From NCBI GenBank assembly GCA_031844405.1, contig JAUZVC010000003.1, forward strand, positions 310,001 through 374,000: 64,000 bases of DNA. Reading direction: 5' to 3'. The translations under genes were made by a program, and so were the position numbers. The first letter of the stretch is position 1; the number at the start of each line of letters is the position of its first letter. This stretch comes from Knoellia sp031844405. Its GTDB lineage: Bacteria > Actinomycetota > Actinomycetes > Actinomycetales > Dermatophilaceae. The notes beneath the pieces are model-generated. The model had not been told where the DNA came from. It searched no databases and saw only the letters and a program-made list of their open reading frames with translations. Below, one piece after another: positions 8,828-17,362 of the stretch.

Positions 8828-10013
8828 AGGCTGCGGGGTCGCGGTAGAACGCGTCGAGGAAGAGCGCGGCCGACGAGAACATCACCGCGTGCGGGCCGAA
8901 GGACGTCGTCCGCACGAGGTTCTCCACCGGGATGGCGAGCGGACGCCGTACACCGTCGGAGACGGCCCTGCGGATGTCGTCGAGGTAGGTGGAGCCGAGG
9001 ATCACGCCACCGCCGAGGACGACGACGTGGGGGTCGAGCACCTCGACGAGGAGGGCCACGGCCGCGCCCACGAGCTCGGCGCGTCGCCTGAGCAGCCGGT
9101 CGGCCGCGGCGTCGCCCGCCTCGGCGAGCTCGTGGAGGCGCTCGAGGTCCTCGTCCGGGCCGAGCAGGCCCTTGGCACGTGCCTCCTCCACGATGACGAC
9201 GTCGCTGGCCGACGCCGCCAGGCAGTCGTCCCGGCCACACTCGCAGCGCCGCCGCGTCCGCACCCGTGTCGGCAGGTGGTCGAGGTAGCCGGCGGCGGCC
9301 GACGGCCCCAGCAGCGGCTTGCCGTCCACGAGGAGGGCGGCGCCGACGACGTTGCCGACGAAGACATGGAGCATCGAGGGGACCGCGCCCCCTGCGCTGA
9401 ACCACGACTCGGCGAGGGGGAGGGCGCGCATCGTGCTGTCGAGGACGACGGGCAGGCCCGCGCCGGCCTCGAGCGCGTCGCGCAGGGCGACCTCGCTCCA
9501 GCCGAGGGAGGGGTGCTCGGGGACCACCCCGGTCGCAGGGTCGACCATCCCGCTGATGCTCGCACCGACCCCGAGGACGGACCCGGCCGGCTGGGCGTCG
9601 ACGAGAGCACGCAGGGCCTTGACGGCCTGACGGATGATGCTCTCGGGTCGACGGCTGCGGTGGGTGAGCCGCCGCTCCTCGACGATCCCGCCGGCGAGGT
9701 CGACGAGGCCCACGGTGGTGCGCAGCAGGCCGATGTGAACGCCGGCGGTGCGCAGGTGGCGACGGTCGATGGCCACGGGCACGCGAGGGCGACCCGGCAG
9801 CCGTCGGCTCTCCTCGCTGGGCTGCTCGTGGACGATCCGTGCGGTGAGCAGCTCCGCCGTCAGCTTGGTCACCGTCCCCGGCGCGAGACCCGTGATCCGC
9901 GCGAGGTCCGCGCGTGGCGTGGGGCCGTGGGACTGGAGGGTGTGGAGCAGCACCGAGAGGTTGCGCCGGCGCAGGTCGGGGGGCTGAGCGGCGAGCCTGG
10001 GCAGGCTCGTCAT
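8805..10013 (-). CDS. ROK-family transcriptional regulator
   Basis: 402 residues: an N-terminal winged helix (residues ~10-75, RADLARITGLAPGTVTKLTA) and a ROK sugar-kinase-like effector domain. The ROK zinc-loop motif is present in altered form as CECGRDDCLAA, where usual members have CGCGxxGC. The ATG at 10013 gives the normal regulator start; the frame is open a little further upstream without support. ROK repressors of this build sense free or phosphorylated sugars. It sits between the first sulfatase and first binding-protein gene and probably controls GH43 and/or transport genes. Confidence 0.88.
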   Translation of the reverse strand: MTSLPRLAAQPPDLRRRNLSVLLHTLQSHGPTPRADLARITGLAPGTVTKLTAELLTARIVHEQPSEESRRLPGRPRVPVAIDRRHLRTAGVHIGLLRTTVGLVDLAGGIVEERRLTHRSRRPESIIRQAVKALRALVDAQPAGSVLGVGASISGMVDPATGVVPEHPSLGWSEVALRDALEAGAGLPVVLDSTMRALPLAESWFSAGGAVPSMLHVFVGNVVGAALLVDGKPLLGPSAAAGYLDHLPTRVRTRRRCECGRDDCLAASASDVVIVEEARAKGLLGPDEDLERLHELAEAGDAAADRLLRRRAELVGAAVALLVEVLDPHVVVLGGGVILGSTYLDDIRRAVSDGVRRPLAIPVENLVRTTSFGPHAVMFSSAALFLDAFYRDPAAFTGFGRS

Positions 10014-10167
10014 GAGGGGAACCCCGCCGTCCGAACCGCACTCCACGTCGTCGCCACCGCACCGTCCTCGTCGCTCGACCGCCTGTGGGCCTCAGGATAG
10101 GGCGTCGGGCGGCCCGTCCGTCCGGAGGTGGAGCCGCGCGCGTCCCGAGGCGCGGGGCCGCCTCGGG

Positions 10168-10198
10168 TTGACAGGGTGAACGATGTGCACTCACATTG
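10168..10198 (+). promoter_or_regulatory. Promoter/operator region of first sugar-binding lipoprotein gene
   Basis: A consensus -35 box TTGACA (10168-10173) is followed by CGATGTGCAC (10181-10190), inside the inverted repeat ATGTG-CACT-CACAT (10183-10196). Nearly the same ten bases, CGATGTGTAC, occur upstream of the second binding-protein gene at 13947-13956, which suggests one repressor acts on both. No clear -10 hexamer was seen; the leader downstream is unusually AT-rich. Confidence 0.55.
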
Positions 10199-10241
10199 AT
10201 TCGGAAAGAAATTTATTCACCGAGCCAAGGGGCTGTCCGTC

Positions 10242-11702
10242 GTGCAGGTCGATCGTCGCTCGTTCCTCACCCTGTCGGGATCGGTGCTCGCCGCGGGGAT
10301 CGCGTCGGGCTGCAGCACCGCACCGGACTCGACCGGTGCGGGAGGTCCTCGCTCGGCCGGCACCGCGAAGGGGCTGTCGTTCTGGTCCCACTCGCCGAAC
10401 CTCGAGCCGCTCAACAAGCGGATGATCGCCGCCTTCGCCAAGGCCGACGGAGGCGTGCCCGTCGAGTACTCCTACCACGAGACCGCCAAGATGGGGCAGG
10501 CCCTCCAGCTCGCCAAGCAGAGCAAGCAGCTGCCGGACGTGACGACCAACGTCGGGCTGTCGCTGCCCGCGCCGGCCCTCGTGCGCGAAGGCTGGTTCCA
10601 GCCCGTCCAGCTCACTGACGAGGCCAAGGCCTACCTCGACGAGCACGTCGAGCTCGTCGAGGGGATCCACGTCTTCGACGGCAAGGTCTACACCTTCCCG
10701 GGCTTCAGCACGAAGCAGTACTTCACCGTCAACTGGTTCAACACCGAGCTCGTCGAGCGGGCCGGCCTCGACCCCGACGAGCCGCCCGAGACCTACGACG
10801 AGTTCCGCGAGGCGTGCCGGGCGGTGCAGCGGTCGAAGGACGGCGTGAGTGCCTGGGTCGCCAACCTCGGGCAGCCCGGACGTCTGGGGGAGCAGGTCCA
10901 CTTCCTCGCGCAGGCGGCCGGCTTCGAGGGGGAGAACGGCTTCGAGTACCGCACCGGCAGGGCCGCCTTCGACAGCGACCCCTACGTCACGGCCATCGAG
11001 TTCCTCCTGTCCCTGCAGAAGGACAAGCTGCTCATGCCCGGGTCGACGAGCCTCATCGACAACCAGGCACGGAGCCGTTGGGCGGCGGGGGCAGCCGGCT
11101 ACTTCTTCGACGGCCCGTGGTGCCCCGGCGTCGTCAAGAGCGACCTCGCCGCCTTCTCCGACAAGGTCGGCGCGGGTCCGATGATCCGCCCGGACAGCGG
11201 CACGCCGGTCTCGGTCTACCGGGGACCCCAGGCCGGCTCCGCCTGGGTCACGGCCACGTCGGGCAATCCCGAGGCGGCGGGTCGCTTCCTGTCGACCTTC
11301 GCCTCGGACACCTACGCCGAGGGCATCGCAGAGGGCATGGGACAGCCACCCGCCGACCTCGGTGCCGTCGACCGGGTCGACGTCCACCCGGCATACAAGA
11401 AGGCGATGGAGTGGTTCGCGCGCGACTGTTTCGTGGGGCCGGTGCCGGTGGGCAAGAACCCCGAGACGGCCAAGGTGCTCGCCGAGGAGAAGGACATCGC
11501 ACCCGGGCTTCCGGAGATCGTGCAGGGCGCCTTCAGCGGGGATGTCACCGACGTCCGCAAGGCACTGCGCACCTACACCGGCAAGCGCGCGGCCGAGCGG
11601 GAGCGCGCCATGAAGGTCGCGGTGTCGGAGGGCGCCGAGGTCACCGCCGAGGACTTCGCCTTCCCGGACTGGAAGCCCCGCACCGACTACACCTACGCCT
11701 GA
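10242..11702 (+). CDS. ABC transporter sugar-binding lipoprotein (orphan paralogue)
   Basis: 486 residues. The N-terminus DRRSFLTLSGSVLAAG is a Tat-type signal ending in a lipobox with Cys24 (IASGC), so the mature protein is lipid-anchored outside the membrane. The rest is a cluster-B type extracellular solute-binding fold for sugars or oligosaccharides. It is clearly paralogous to the protein at 14035-15501 (matching blocks such as GKALQLA/GQALQLA and the C-terminal FPDWKPxxD). Unlike that gene it has no permease genes after it: a convergent gene starts 10 bases past its stop. It may share the permeases encoded downstream. GTG start with an AAGGGG about 10 bases upstream. Confidence 0.88.
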   Translation: MQVDRRSFLTLSGSVLAAGIASGCSTAPDSTGAGGPRSAGTAKGLSFWSHSPNLEPLNKRMIAAFAKADGGVPVEYSYHETAKMGQALQLAKQSKQLPDVTTNVGLSLPAPALVREGWFQPVQLTDEAKAYLDEHVELVEGIHVFDGKVYTFPGFSTKQYFTVNWFNTELVERAGLDPDEPPETYDEFREACRAVQRSKDGVSAWVANLGQPGRLGEQVHFLAQAAGFEGENGFEYRTGRAAFDSDPYVTAIEFLLSLQKDKLLMPGSTSLIDNQARSRWAAGAAGYFFDGPWCPGVVKSDLAAFSDKVGAGPMIRPDSGTPVSVYRGPQAGSAWVTATSGNPEAAGRFLSTFASDTYAEGIAEGMGQPPADLGAVDRVDVHPAYKKAMEWFARDCFVGPVPVGKNPETAKVLAEEKDIAPGLPEIVQGAFSGDVTDVRKALRTYTGKRAAERERAMKVAVSEGAEVTAEDFAFPDWKPRTDYTYA

Positions 11703-11712
11703 CCGCGGCGGC

Positions 11713-12687
11713 TCAGGCGGACCGCGCGCAGCGGAAGCCGAGGTTGCCGCCGGAGCTGTCCGGCGTGTTGGAGCTGCGGGCGGCGACGCGGTAGCGGTTG
11801 CAGTAGGAGTCGTGGCACAGGTAGGACCCGCCACGCATGACACGGGCGGACCCGTGCGCCGGTCCGTGTGGCGAGCGTCCGGAACGCGACGCGAGATCGG
11901 CCGGGCTGAACCAGTCCTCGCACCACTCCCAGACGTTGCCCGCCATGTTGTGCAGGCCGAAGCCGTTCGCAGCGAAGGCCGACACGGGCGCGGTGCCGGC
12001 ATACCCGTCCTCTCGCGAGTTGTTCACGGGGAAGCGGCCCTGCCAGATGTTGCATCGGTGTTCGCCGTCCGGGGTGAGCTCGTCGCCCCACGGGTAGCGC
12101 GCCTGGTCCAGCCCGCCACGCGCCGCGTGCTCCCACTCGGCCTCGGTGGGGAGCCGCTTGCCGGCCCACCGGGCGTAGGCGACGGCGTCGTTCCACGACA
12201 CGTGGACGACTGGGTGGTCCATCCGGTCCGAGAGGTCGCTGCCCGGCCCTTCGGGCGCGCGCCACGTCGCGCCCTCGACGCCGGCCCACCACGGCGTCTG
12301 TGGCACCCGCTGCGCCGTGCGTCGCACGGCAGCCGGCAGGAAGCCGGCGAAGACGAACGACCAGCCGATCGTCTCCGACTCGGTGACGTATGCCGTCTCA
12401 CCCACGAAGCGTGCGAAGTCGGCGTTGCTCACGGCGCACCGGTCGAGCCAGAACGGGTCGAGGGTGACCTCGCGGACGGGCCCCTCGCCGTCGGCAGGGA
12501 ACCCGTCGCGGTCGTCCGTGCCCATCCGGAACGTCCCGCCGTCGAGCCTCACCATGCCCCCGGTCGATGCCGCCCGTGAGGTCCCCGCCAGTGGTGTCAG
12601 GACCACGGGAGTGGTCGTGGTGGAGCCGCGGGACGGTGCGCAGCAGGCGTGACCGTCGGAGGTCTCGTCCGGGTCGCGCGTCGTCAT
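11713..12687 (-). CDS. Formylglycine-generating enzyme (sulfatase-maturating)
   Basis: 324 residues. Aerobic, copper-dependent FGE converts the active-site cysteine of sulfatases to formylglycine. The FGE-sulfatase fold spans residues ~40-324, with TEAEWEHAARGG, PWGDELTPDG and WEWCEDWFSP blocks and the catalytic pair Cys291/Cys296 in GGSYLCHDSYCNRYR. It would activate the two Cys-type sulfatases at 7319 and 17359. The N-terminus carries a curious CCAPSR (residues 15-20) matching the sulfatase recognition motif C-x-P-S-R. Its ATG overlaps the LacI stop (ATGA), so the two form an operon. Confidence 0.95.
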   Translation of the reverse strand: MTTRDPDETSDGHACCAPSRGSTTTTPVVLTPLAGTSRAASTGGMVRLDGGTFRMGTDDRDGFPADGEGPVREVTLDPFWLDRCAVSNADFARFVGETAYVTESETIGWSFVFAGFLPAAVRRTAQRVPQTPWWAGVEGATWRAPEGPGSDLSDRMDHPVVHVSWNDAVAYARWAGKRLPTEAEWEHAARGGLDQARYPWGDELTPDGEHRCNIWQGRFPVNNSREDGYAGTAPVSAFAANGFGLHNMAGNVWEWCEDWFSPADLASRSGRSPHGPAHGSARVMRGGSYLCHDSYCNRYRVAARSSNTPDSSGGNLGFRCARSA

Positions 12688-13694
12688 TCGCTGCCGCCGG
12701 AGGACTCCCGCACGACGAGCTCGTGCGGGATGACGACGGCATCGGCACGGTGGCTCGCCGTGCCCTCGAGCCGCGAGACGAGGCGGTCGATGGCTGCGTC
12801 GGCGATGCCCTGCTTGTCGGGGCGCACGGACGAGAGCGTGGGGTTGGAGTAGGACGCCTCCTCGACGTCGTCGAAGCCGACGACCGCGATGTCGTCGGGC
12901 ACCCGGACTCCGCGCCGGCGCAGCGCGTGCATGGCACCGAAGGCGATGGCGTCGTTGAAGCAGAAGAGTGCGTCGGGCGGACGCGGGAGGTCGAGGAGCC
13001 GGTCAGCAGCCTCGGCACCGCTCATCCGGAGGAGCCGCCCCGTGGGCACGACGAGGGCGGAGTCCTCGAGACCCGCGTCCGCCAGGGCCGCGCGGTAGCC
13101 GCGCAGGCGCACCGATCCCGTGCCGGTCGAGACGTCGAGCGGGGCCCCGACCGCCGCGATCCTGCGGCGCCCCAGGCTCACGAGGTGCTCGGTGGCCTCC
13201 CGGGCGGCGACGACGTTGTCGATGACGACGTGGTCGACCGAGGAGGGCGCGTCGCGCTCGCCGAGGAGCACCATCGGCGTGCTCCCGGAGGCGGCCGAGA
13301 TCTCGGTGGGGGTCATCGTGAGCGGGCTGAAGACGAGGCCGTCGATGACGTGGTCGCGCAGCCCGGCGGCGATGCGCTGCTCTCGCTCGAGGAGGCCGTC
13401 GGTCTGGTCGATGAGGATCGTGAAGCCGCGCCGCTCGGCGGCGACCGTGACGAGGGTGGCGAGCTCGGCGAAGTAGGCGGCCGCGAGGTTCGGGACCGCG
13501 AAGGCGATGATCCCGGTGCGACCGGTGCGCAGCGTGCGCGCCGTGCTGTTGGGGACGTAGCCGAGGTCCTCGACGGCCTGCTGGACACGCGTGCGCATCT
13601 CCGGGGAGACGTGGATGTAGCCGTTGATGACGTTGGAGACCGTCTTCGTGGAGACGCCGGCTCGGCGGGCGACGTCGACCATGCGGGGCCGCAC
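12684..13694 (-). CDS. LacI-family transcriptional repressor
   Basis: 336 residues: N-terminal LacI helix-turn-helix (MVDVARRAGVSTKTVSNVIN, about residues 6-25), hinge, then a periplasmic-binding-like effector domain for sugars. The GTG at 13694 is chosen because a GGAGGTG ribosome site lies about 9 bases before it; an in-frame ATG at 13721 is less supported. It is the first gene of an operon with the formylglycine-generating enzyme, tying sulfatase activation to sugar sensing. Divergent from the second binding-protein operon, so it probably controls both sides of that intergenic region. Confidence 0.9.
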   Translation of the reverse strand: MRPRMVDVARRAGVSTKTVSNVINGYIHVSPEMRTRVQQAVEDLGYVPNSTARTLRTGRTGIIAFAVPNLAAAYFAELATLVTVAAERRGFTILIDQTDGLLEREQRIAAGLRDHVIDGLVFSPLTMTPTEISAASGSTPMVLLGERDAPSSVDHVVIDNVVAAREATEHLVSLGRRRIAAVGAPLDVSTGTGSVRLRGYRAALADAGLEDSALVVPTGRLLRMSGAEAADRLLDLPRPPDALFCFNDAIAFGAMHALRRRGVRVPDDIAVVGFDDVEEASYSNPTLSSVRPDKQGIADAAIDRLVSRLEGTASHRADAVVIPHELVVRESSGGSE

Positions 13695-14034
13695 CGTGGG
13701 CCACCTCCGTCCGCGCGTCATGGGCCGTGGCGTCGGCCGTGGGGTCGGCCGTGCCGGCCGCGCCTCATGCTGGCACCGGCCCGCTCGAGAGTCAAACATG
13801 ATCCAACAAGACCTCGCGAGGTGCTCGCGGAGGCACGCGGACGGCATACCGGCTTCCCGCGTGCGAAAAGCGTTGCCACGGGCCGCGTTCGGCGCATGTC
13901 GGAAGTTTCCGTCAAAAACAAAATGGCCCGCGAAGAGTCTTTACTTCGATGTGTACATCGGTGTAGAAACGGTGCAACCCATGACGACAGGTGCCGTGGG
14001 CAGACCGTGAGGTAGGTGTCCGGTGGGAGCCGAG
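13695..14034. promoter_or_regulatory. Divergent regulatory region between LacI gene and transport operon
   Basis: This 340-base gap holds no gene. It contains an imperfect palindrome CGATGT-GT-ACATCG at 13947-13960, whose left half repeats the element before the first binding-protein gene, and one copy of the dispersed ACGGCATAC 9-mer at 13841-13849. The segment 13860-13960 is noticeably richer in A and T than its surroundings, as expected for a promoter. Assignment of the sites to LacI or DeoR is not possible from sequence. Confidence 0.6.
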
Positions 14035-15501
14035 ATGGTGCACACAACCCGACGACAGATGCTGCGTGGGGCCGGGCTGTTCGCCGGTGTCCTCACCCTG
14101 GCCGCGTGCGACACCGCGCCCCCGGAGGGGGCGACAGGTGGCGCGGGCGGGGCATCGGGGTCCACCGGGCCGCTCGCGTGGTGGGACCAGTTCAACCCGC
14201 TCCAGGACCTCCACAAGAAGACCTTCGCGGCGTTCTCCAAGGAGGGCGGCCCGCAGGTCCAGTACACCGTCTACAACCCCGCCGACCAGGGCAAGGCGCT
14301 CCAGCTCGCCTTCAGCAGCAAGCAGATGCCGGACGTCTTCACGCTCGCGGGCATCGACGTGCCGCCGTCGGTCCTGCTCGAGCAGGGCTGGTTCGCGCCG
14401 CTCACCAACCAGGAGGCCATCACGGCCGCGGTGCCCGAGGGCTCGCTCGTGCCCGGAATCCACCTCTTCGACGGCAAGCTCTACTCGTTCTCGATCTTCA
14501 GCTTCCGCCAGTACGAGACGCTGTTGTGGGGCAACAAGCAGCTCCAAGAGAAGGCCGGACTCGATCCCGCGCAGCTGCCGGCCTCGTGGGACGACATGCG
14601 CGCGGCCGCCAAGAAGATGACCGACGCCGGGGGCTCGGGCATCATCCTCCCGCTCAAGTTCGCCCAGCGGATGGGCACCTTCGTCCACGAGCTCGCGCAG
14701 ACGGCGGGCTTCCCCGGCTCGCGGCTCGGCGGGACCGACGGCATCGACCTGCGCACGGGTGAGTACCGCTTCCACGACGACGCCTTCGTCGAGTCGATCG
14801 ACTTCCTGCGTTCGTTCCAGCAGGACGGCACACTGTTCAAGGCGAGCACCTCGCTCGACGCCCGCTCGGGCCGAGCCCGGTGGGCGGCCGGTGGCTCCGG
14901 CTACTTCCTCGACGGGCCGTGGAACGCCGGTGTCGTCTCGGGCGACTTCAAGGCGATGCTCCCGAACCTCACCGTGGGGTCGATCCCGACTCCGAACGGC
15001 GACAAGCCCGTCCTGACCAGGCCTCCGATCGGTGGCACCTTCTGGGTGTCGAAGCAGTCGAAGCAGGTCGACAAGGCGTCGGCGCTCCTCGAGGACTTCC
15101 TCGGCAAGGACTACCAGACCGCCCTTGCCGTGGCGATGGACCAGCCGCCGCTCGACCTCGACGCGGTCGCCGACTCCGACGCTCACGAGACCTACAAGCA
15201 GGCGATCGAGAAGTTCAAGGCCGAGGTCTTCCTCGGCCCGACGCCGCAGGCTCGCGAGGGCGTCACCGCGGTCGAGGCCGCGATGCCGCCGTCCGAGCCC
15301 GGTCTCGGCGGAATCGTCCAAGGTGTCTTCAGCGGTCAGGTCAAGGACGTGCGCGGTGCCCTGCGCAAGCTGAGCGACGAGCGCACCAAGGCACGCGAGG
15401 CGGCGATCAAGAAGGTCGGGGGGCCGGCGACGGTGGAGGCGTGGGCCTTCCCGGACTGGAAGCCCGGTGAGGACTTCGGTCCGGAGCGCTACCTCACGTG
15501 A
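14035..15501 (+). CDS. ABC transporter sugar-binding lipoprotein
   Basis: 488 residues. Tat-like n-region (TTRRQMLRGAG) and lipobox LAAC with Cys25 give a membrane-anchored extracellular receptor. The mature part is a family-1 type sugar-binding fold. The ATG at 14035 follows GGGAGCCGAG; a GTG four codons upstream (14023) has its own AGGTAGG and cannot be excluded. The stop overlaps the next start (GTGA), so it heads an operon of receptor, two permeases, sulfatase and probably GH2. Binding of a sulfated oligosaccharide is inferred from the neighbours. Confidence 0.92.
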   Translation: MVHTTRRQMLRGAGLFAGVLTLAACDTAPPEGATGGAGGASGSTGPLAWWDQFNPLQDLHKKTFAAFSKEGGPQVQYTVYNPADQGKALQLAFSSKQMPDVFTLAGIDVPPSVLLEQGWFAPLTNQEAITAAVPEGSLVPGIHLFDGKLYSFSIFSFRQYETLLWGNKQLQEKAGLDPAQLPASWDDMRAAAKKMTDAGGSGIILPLKFAQRMGTFVHELAQTAGFPGSRLGGTDGIDLRTGEYRFHDDAFVESIDFLRSFQQDGTLFKASTSLDARSGRARWAAGGSGYFLDGPWNAGVVSGDFKAMLPNLTVGSIPTPNGDKPVLTRPPIGGTFWVSKQSKQVDKASALLEDFLGKDYQTALAVAMDQPPLDLDAVADSDAHETYKQAIEKFKAEVFLGPTPQAREGVTAVEAAMPPSEPGLGGIVQGVFSGQVKDVRGALRKLSDERTKAREAAIKKVGGPATVEAWAFPDWKPGEDFGPERYLT

Positions 15502-16448
15502 GCGCCACGACTCAGGTCCGGCGGGGCGGAGGGGCCCCGTCGAACCTGCGCCGGCGGTGGCACGACTCGTTCTGGCCGTGGGTCTTCCTCACCCCGACGG
15601 TGGTCCTCTTCGGTCTCTACACCCTCTGGCCCGTCGTGGCCTCGTGGTGGTACTCGCTGCTCTCGTGGAGCGGGTTCGAGGCCGAGAAGACCTTCGTCGG
15701 GCTCCAGAACTACCGCGACGTGCTCGCCGACCCGCTCTTCTGGAACTCGTTCAAGGTGACGATGCTCTTCATGGTCGTCACGGTGCCCCTGCGGGTGGGC
15801 CTCGGGCTGCTCATCGCGCTGCTGCTCAACCACCCGAAGCTGCCGCTGCAACGGCTCTTCAGGACGGCGTTCTTCCTGCCGGTCGTCACGACGACCGCCA
15901 TCGTCGGCGTCGTCATGCAGTTCATCTTCGACCCGGCGAGCGGCCCGGTGAACCTCGGCCTCCAGCAGGTCGGGCTCGACGGCGGGGTCGACTTCCTCGG
16001 CTCGTCGAGCACCGCGCTGTGGACCGTCATGGGCGTCCACACGTGGAAGTGGGTCGGCGTCACGATGATCTACTGGCTCGCCGCGCTCCAGACCGTCCCG
16101 CGCGACGTCCTCGAGGCGGCCCAGGTCGACGGTGCCTCGCAGTGGCGCACGTTCCGCCACGTCACGCTCCCGCTGCTCGTCCCGTTCCTCGTCATCATCA
16201 CGCTGCTCACGGTCGAGCAGAACCTCCAGATCTTCGACCTCATGCTCACGATGACCGGCGGCGGACCGTACTACTCGACCGAGGTGATCGAGATCTACAT
16301 CTACCGGTGGGCGTTCGCGGCCACGATCCCGCAGCTCGGCTTCGCATCGGCGGCCGCCGTCGTGCTCGGCCTCGTGCTGCTCCTCGTCGGAGTGGGCCAG
16401 CTCCTCGGCATCCGGGCCGCGCGTCGCATGGCGGGAGCCGGGTCGTGA
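15498..16448 (+). CDS. Sugar ABC transporter permease, MalF-type
   Basis: 316 residues, six predicted membrane helices starting at WPWVFLTPTVVLFGLYTLWP. The coupling EAA loop is EAAQVDGASQWRTFRHVTLP, which docks the ATPase. Belongs to the carbohydrate uptake transporter-1 class. Overlaps the receptor gene before it and the second permease after it by four bases each. No ATPase gene is present in the window, so a shared ATPase of the MsiK kind encoded elsewhere is expected. Confidence 0.94.
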   Translation: MSATTQVRRGGGAPSNLRRRWHDSFWPWVFLTPTVVLFGLYTLWPVVASWWYSLLSWSGFEAEKTFVGLQNYRDVLADPLFWNSFKVTMLFMVVTVPLRVGLGLLIALLLNHPKLPLQRLFRTAFFLPVVTTTAIVGVVMQFIFDPASGPVNLGLQQVGLDGGVDFLGSSSTALWTVMGVHTWKWVGVTMIYWLAALQTVPRDVLEAAQVDGASQWRTFRHVTLPLLVPFLVIITLLTVEQNLQIFDLMLTMTGGGPYYSTEVIEIYIYRWAFAATIPQLGFASAAAVVLGLVLLLVGVGQLLGIRAARRMAGAGS

Positions 16449-17362
16449 CCGCCCTCGACGTCCGGAGCGACAGCCGGACCGAACCCGGCGGCGAGGGCCC
16501 GCCGAGGAGGCGTCGGTCGATCGACCGCGCCCGGCTGCGGCGCAAGGCGCCGATGTGGGCGCTCACCGCGGGGCTGCTCGTCTTCGCCGGGTTCTGGGTC
16601 TACCCGTTCGTCTGGGTTCTCTCCGCCTCGCTCAAGGACCAGCTCGAGGTCTTCACCGCGGGCCTCGGCCTCATGCCCGACAAGGTCATCTGGGAGAACT
16701 ACCAGCGCGCCTGGGTCGACGCCAGCTTCAGCACCTACATGCTCAACACGCTCATCGTCACCGTGATGACCGTCATCCTCGTCGTCATCCGGTGCGCGAT
16801 GGCCGGCTACGTCCTCGCCCGCTACCAGTTCATCGGGCGCAAGGTCGTCGTCGGTGTGCTCGTCGCGACCCTCTTCGTGCCCGCCGGCTACACGATCATC
16901 CCGGTCGTCGAGGTGACCCAGCGGCTCGGCCTGCTCAACTCGCTCACCGGCATGATCATCGCCTTGGCCGGCGGTGGTCACGTCGCCGCGGTCCTGCTCT
17001 ACATGGGCTACTTCCGGGGCATCCCACGCGAGCTCGAGGAGGCGGCGGTCATCGACGGCGCCGGGTTCCTCACGATCTTCTTCCGCGTCATGATGCCGCT
17101 GGCCGGTCCCGTCACGGCGACCGTCGTCGTGCTCACGTTCCTCGCGACGTGGAACGCGTTCTTCCTGCCCCTCGTCTTCACGTTCAGCCGGCCCGACCTG
17201 CGCACGCTGAGCGTCGGCATGCAGGCCTTCGTCGGCGAGAACTCCGTCGACTGGCCGGGCATGGCGGCGGCGGCGACGCTCTCGCTGCTTCCGATCGTCA
17301 TCCTCTTCGTCGTCCTCCAGAAGTACTTCTTCGAGGGCATTGCCGGGGCGGTGAAGTCGTGA
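16445..17362 (+). CDS. Sugar ABC transporter permease, MalG-type
   Basis: 305 residues with a charged cytoplasmic N-terminus (~35 residues) and six membrane helices from MWALTAGLLVFAGFWVYPFV onward. EAA loop: EEAAVIDGAGFLTIFFRVMMP. Pairs with the MalF-type permease to form the membrane channel. The GTG start at 16445 overlaps the preceding stop (GTGA), and its own stop overlaps the sulfatase start, so all are translated in a coupled way. Confidence 0.94.
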   Translation: MTALDVRSDSRTEPGGEGPPRRRRSIDRARLRRKAPMWALTAGLLVFAGFWVYPFVWVLSASLKDQLEVFTAGLGLMPDKVIWENYQRAWVDASFSTYMLNTLIVTVMTVILVVIRCAMAGYVLARYQFIGRKVVVGVLVATLFVPAGYTIIPVVEVTQRLGLLNSLTGMIIALAGGGHVAAVLLYMGYFRGIPRELEEAAVIDGAGFLTIFFRVMMPLAGPVTATVVVLTFLATWNAFFLPLVFTFSRPDLRTLSVGMQAFVGENSVDWPGMAAAATLSLLPIVILFVVLQKYFFEGIAGAVKS

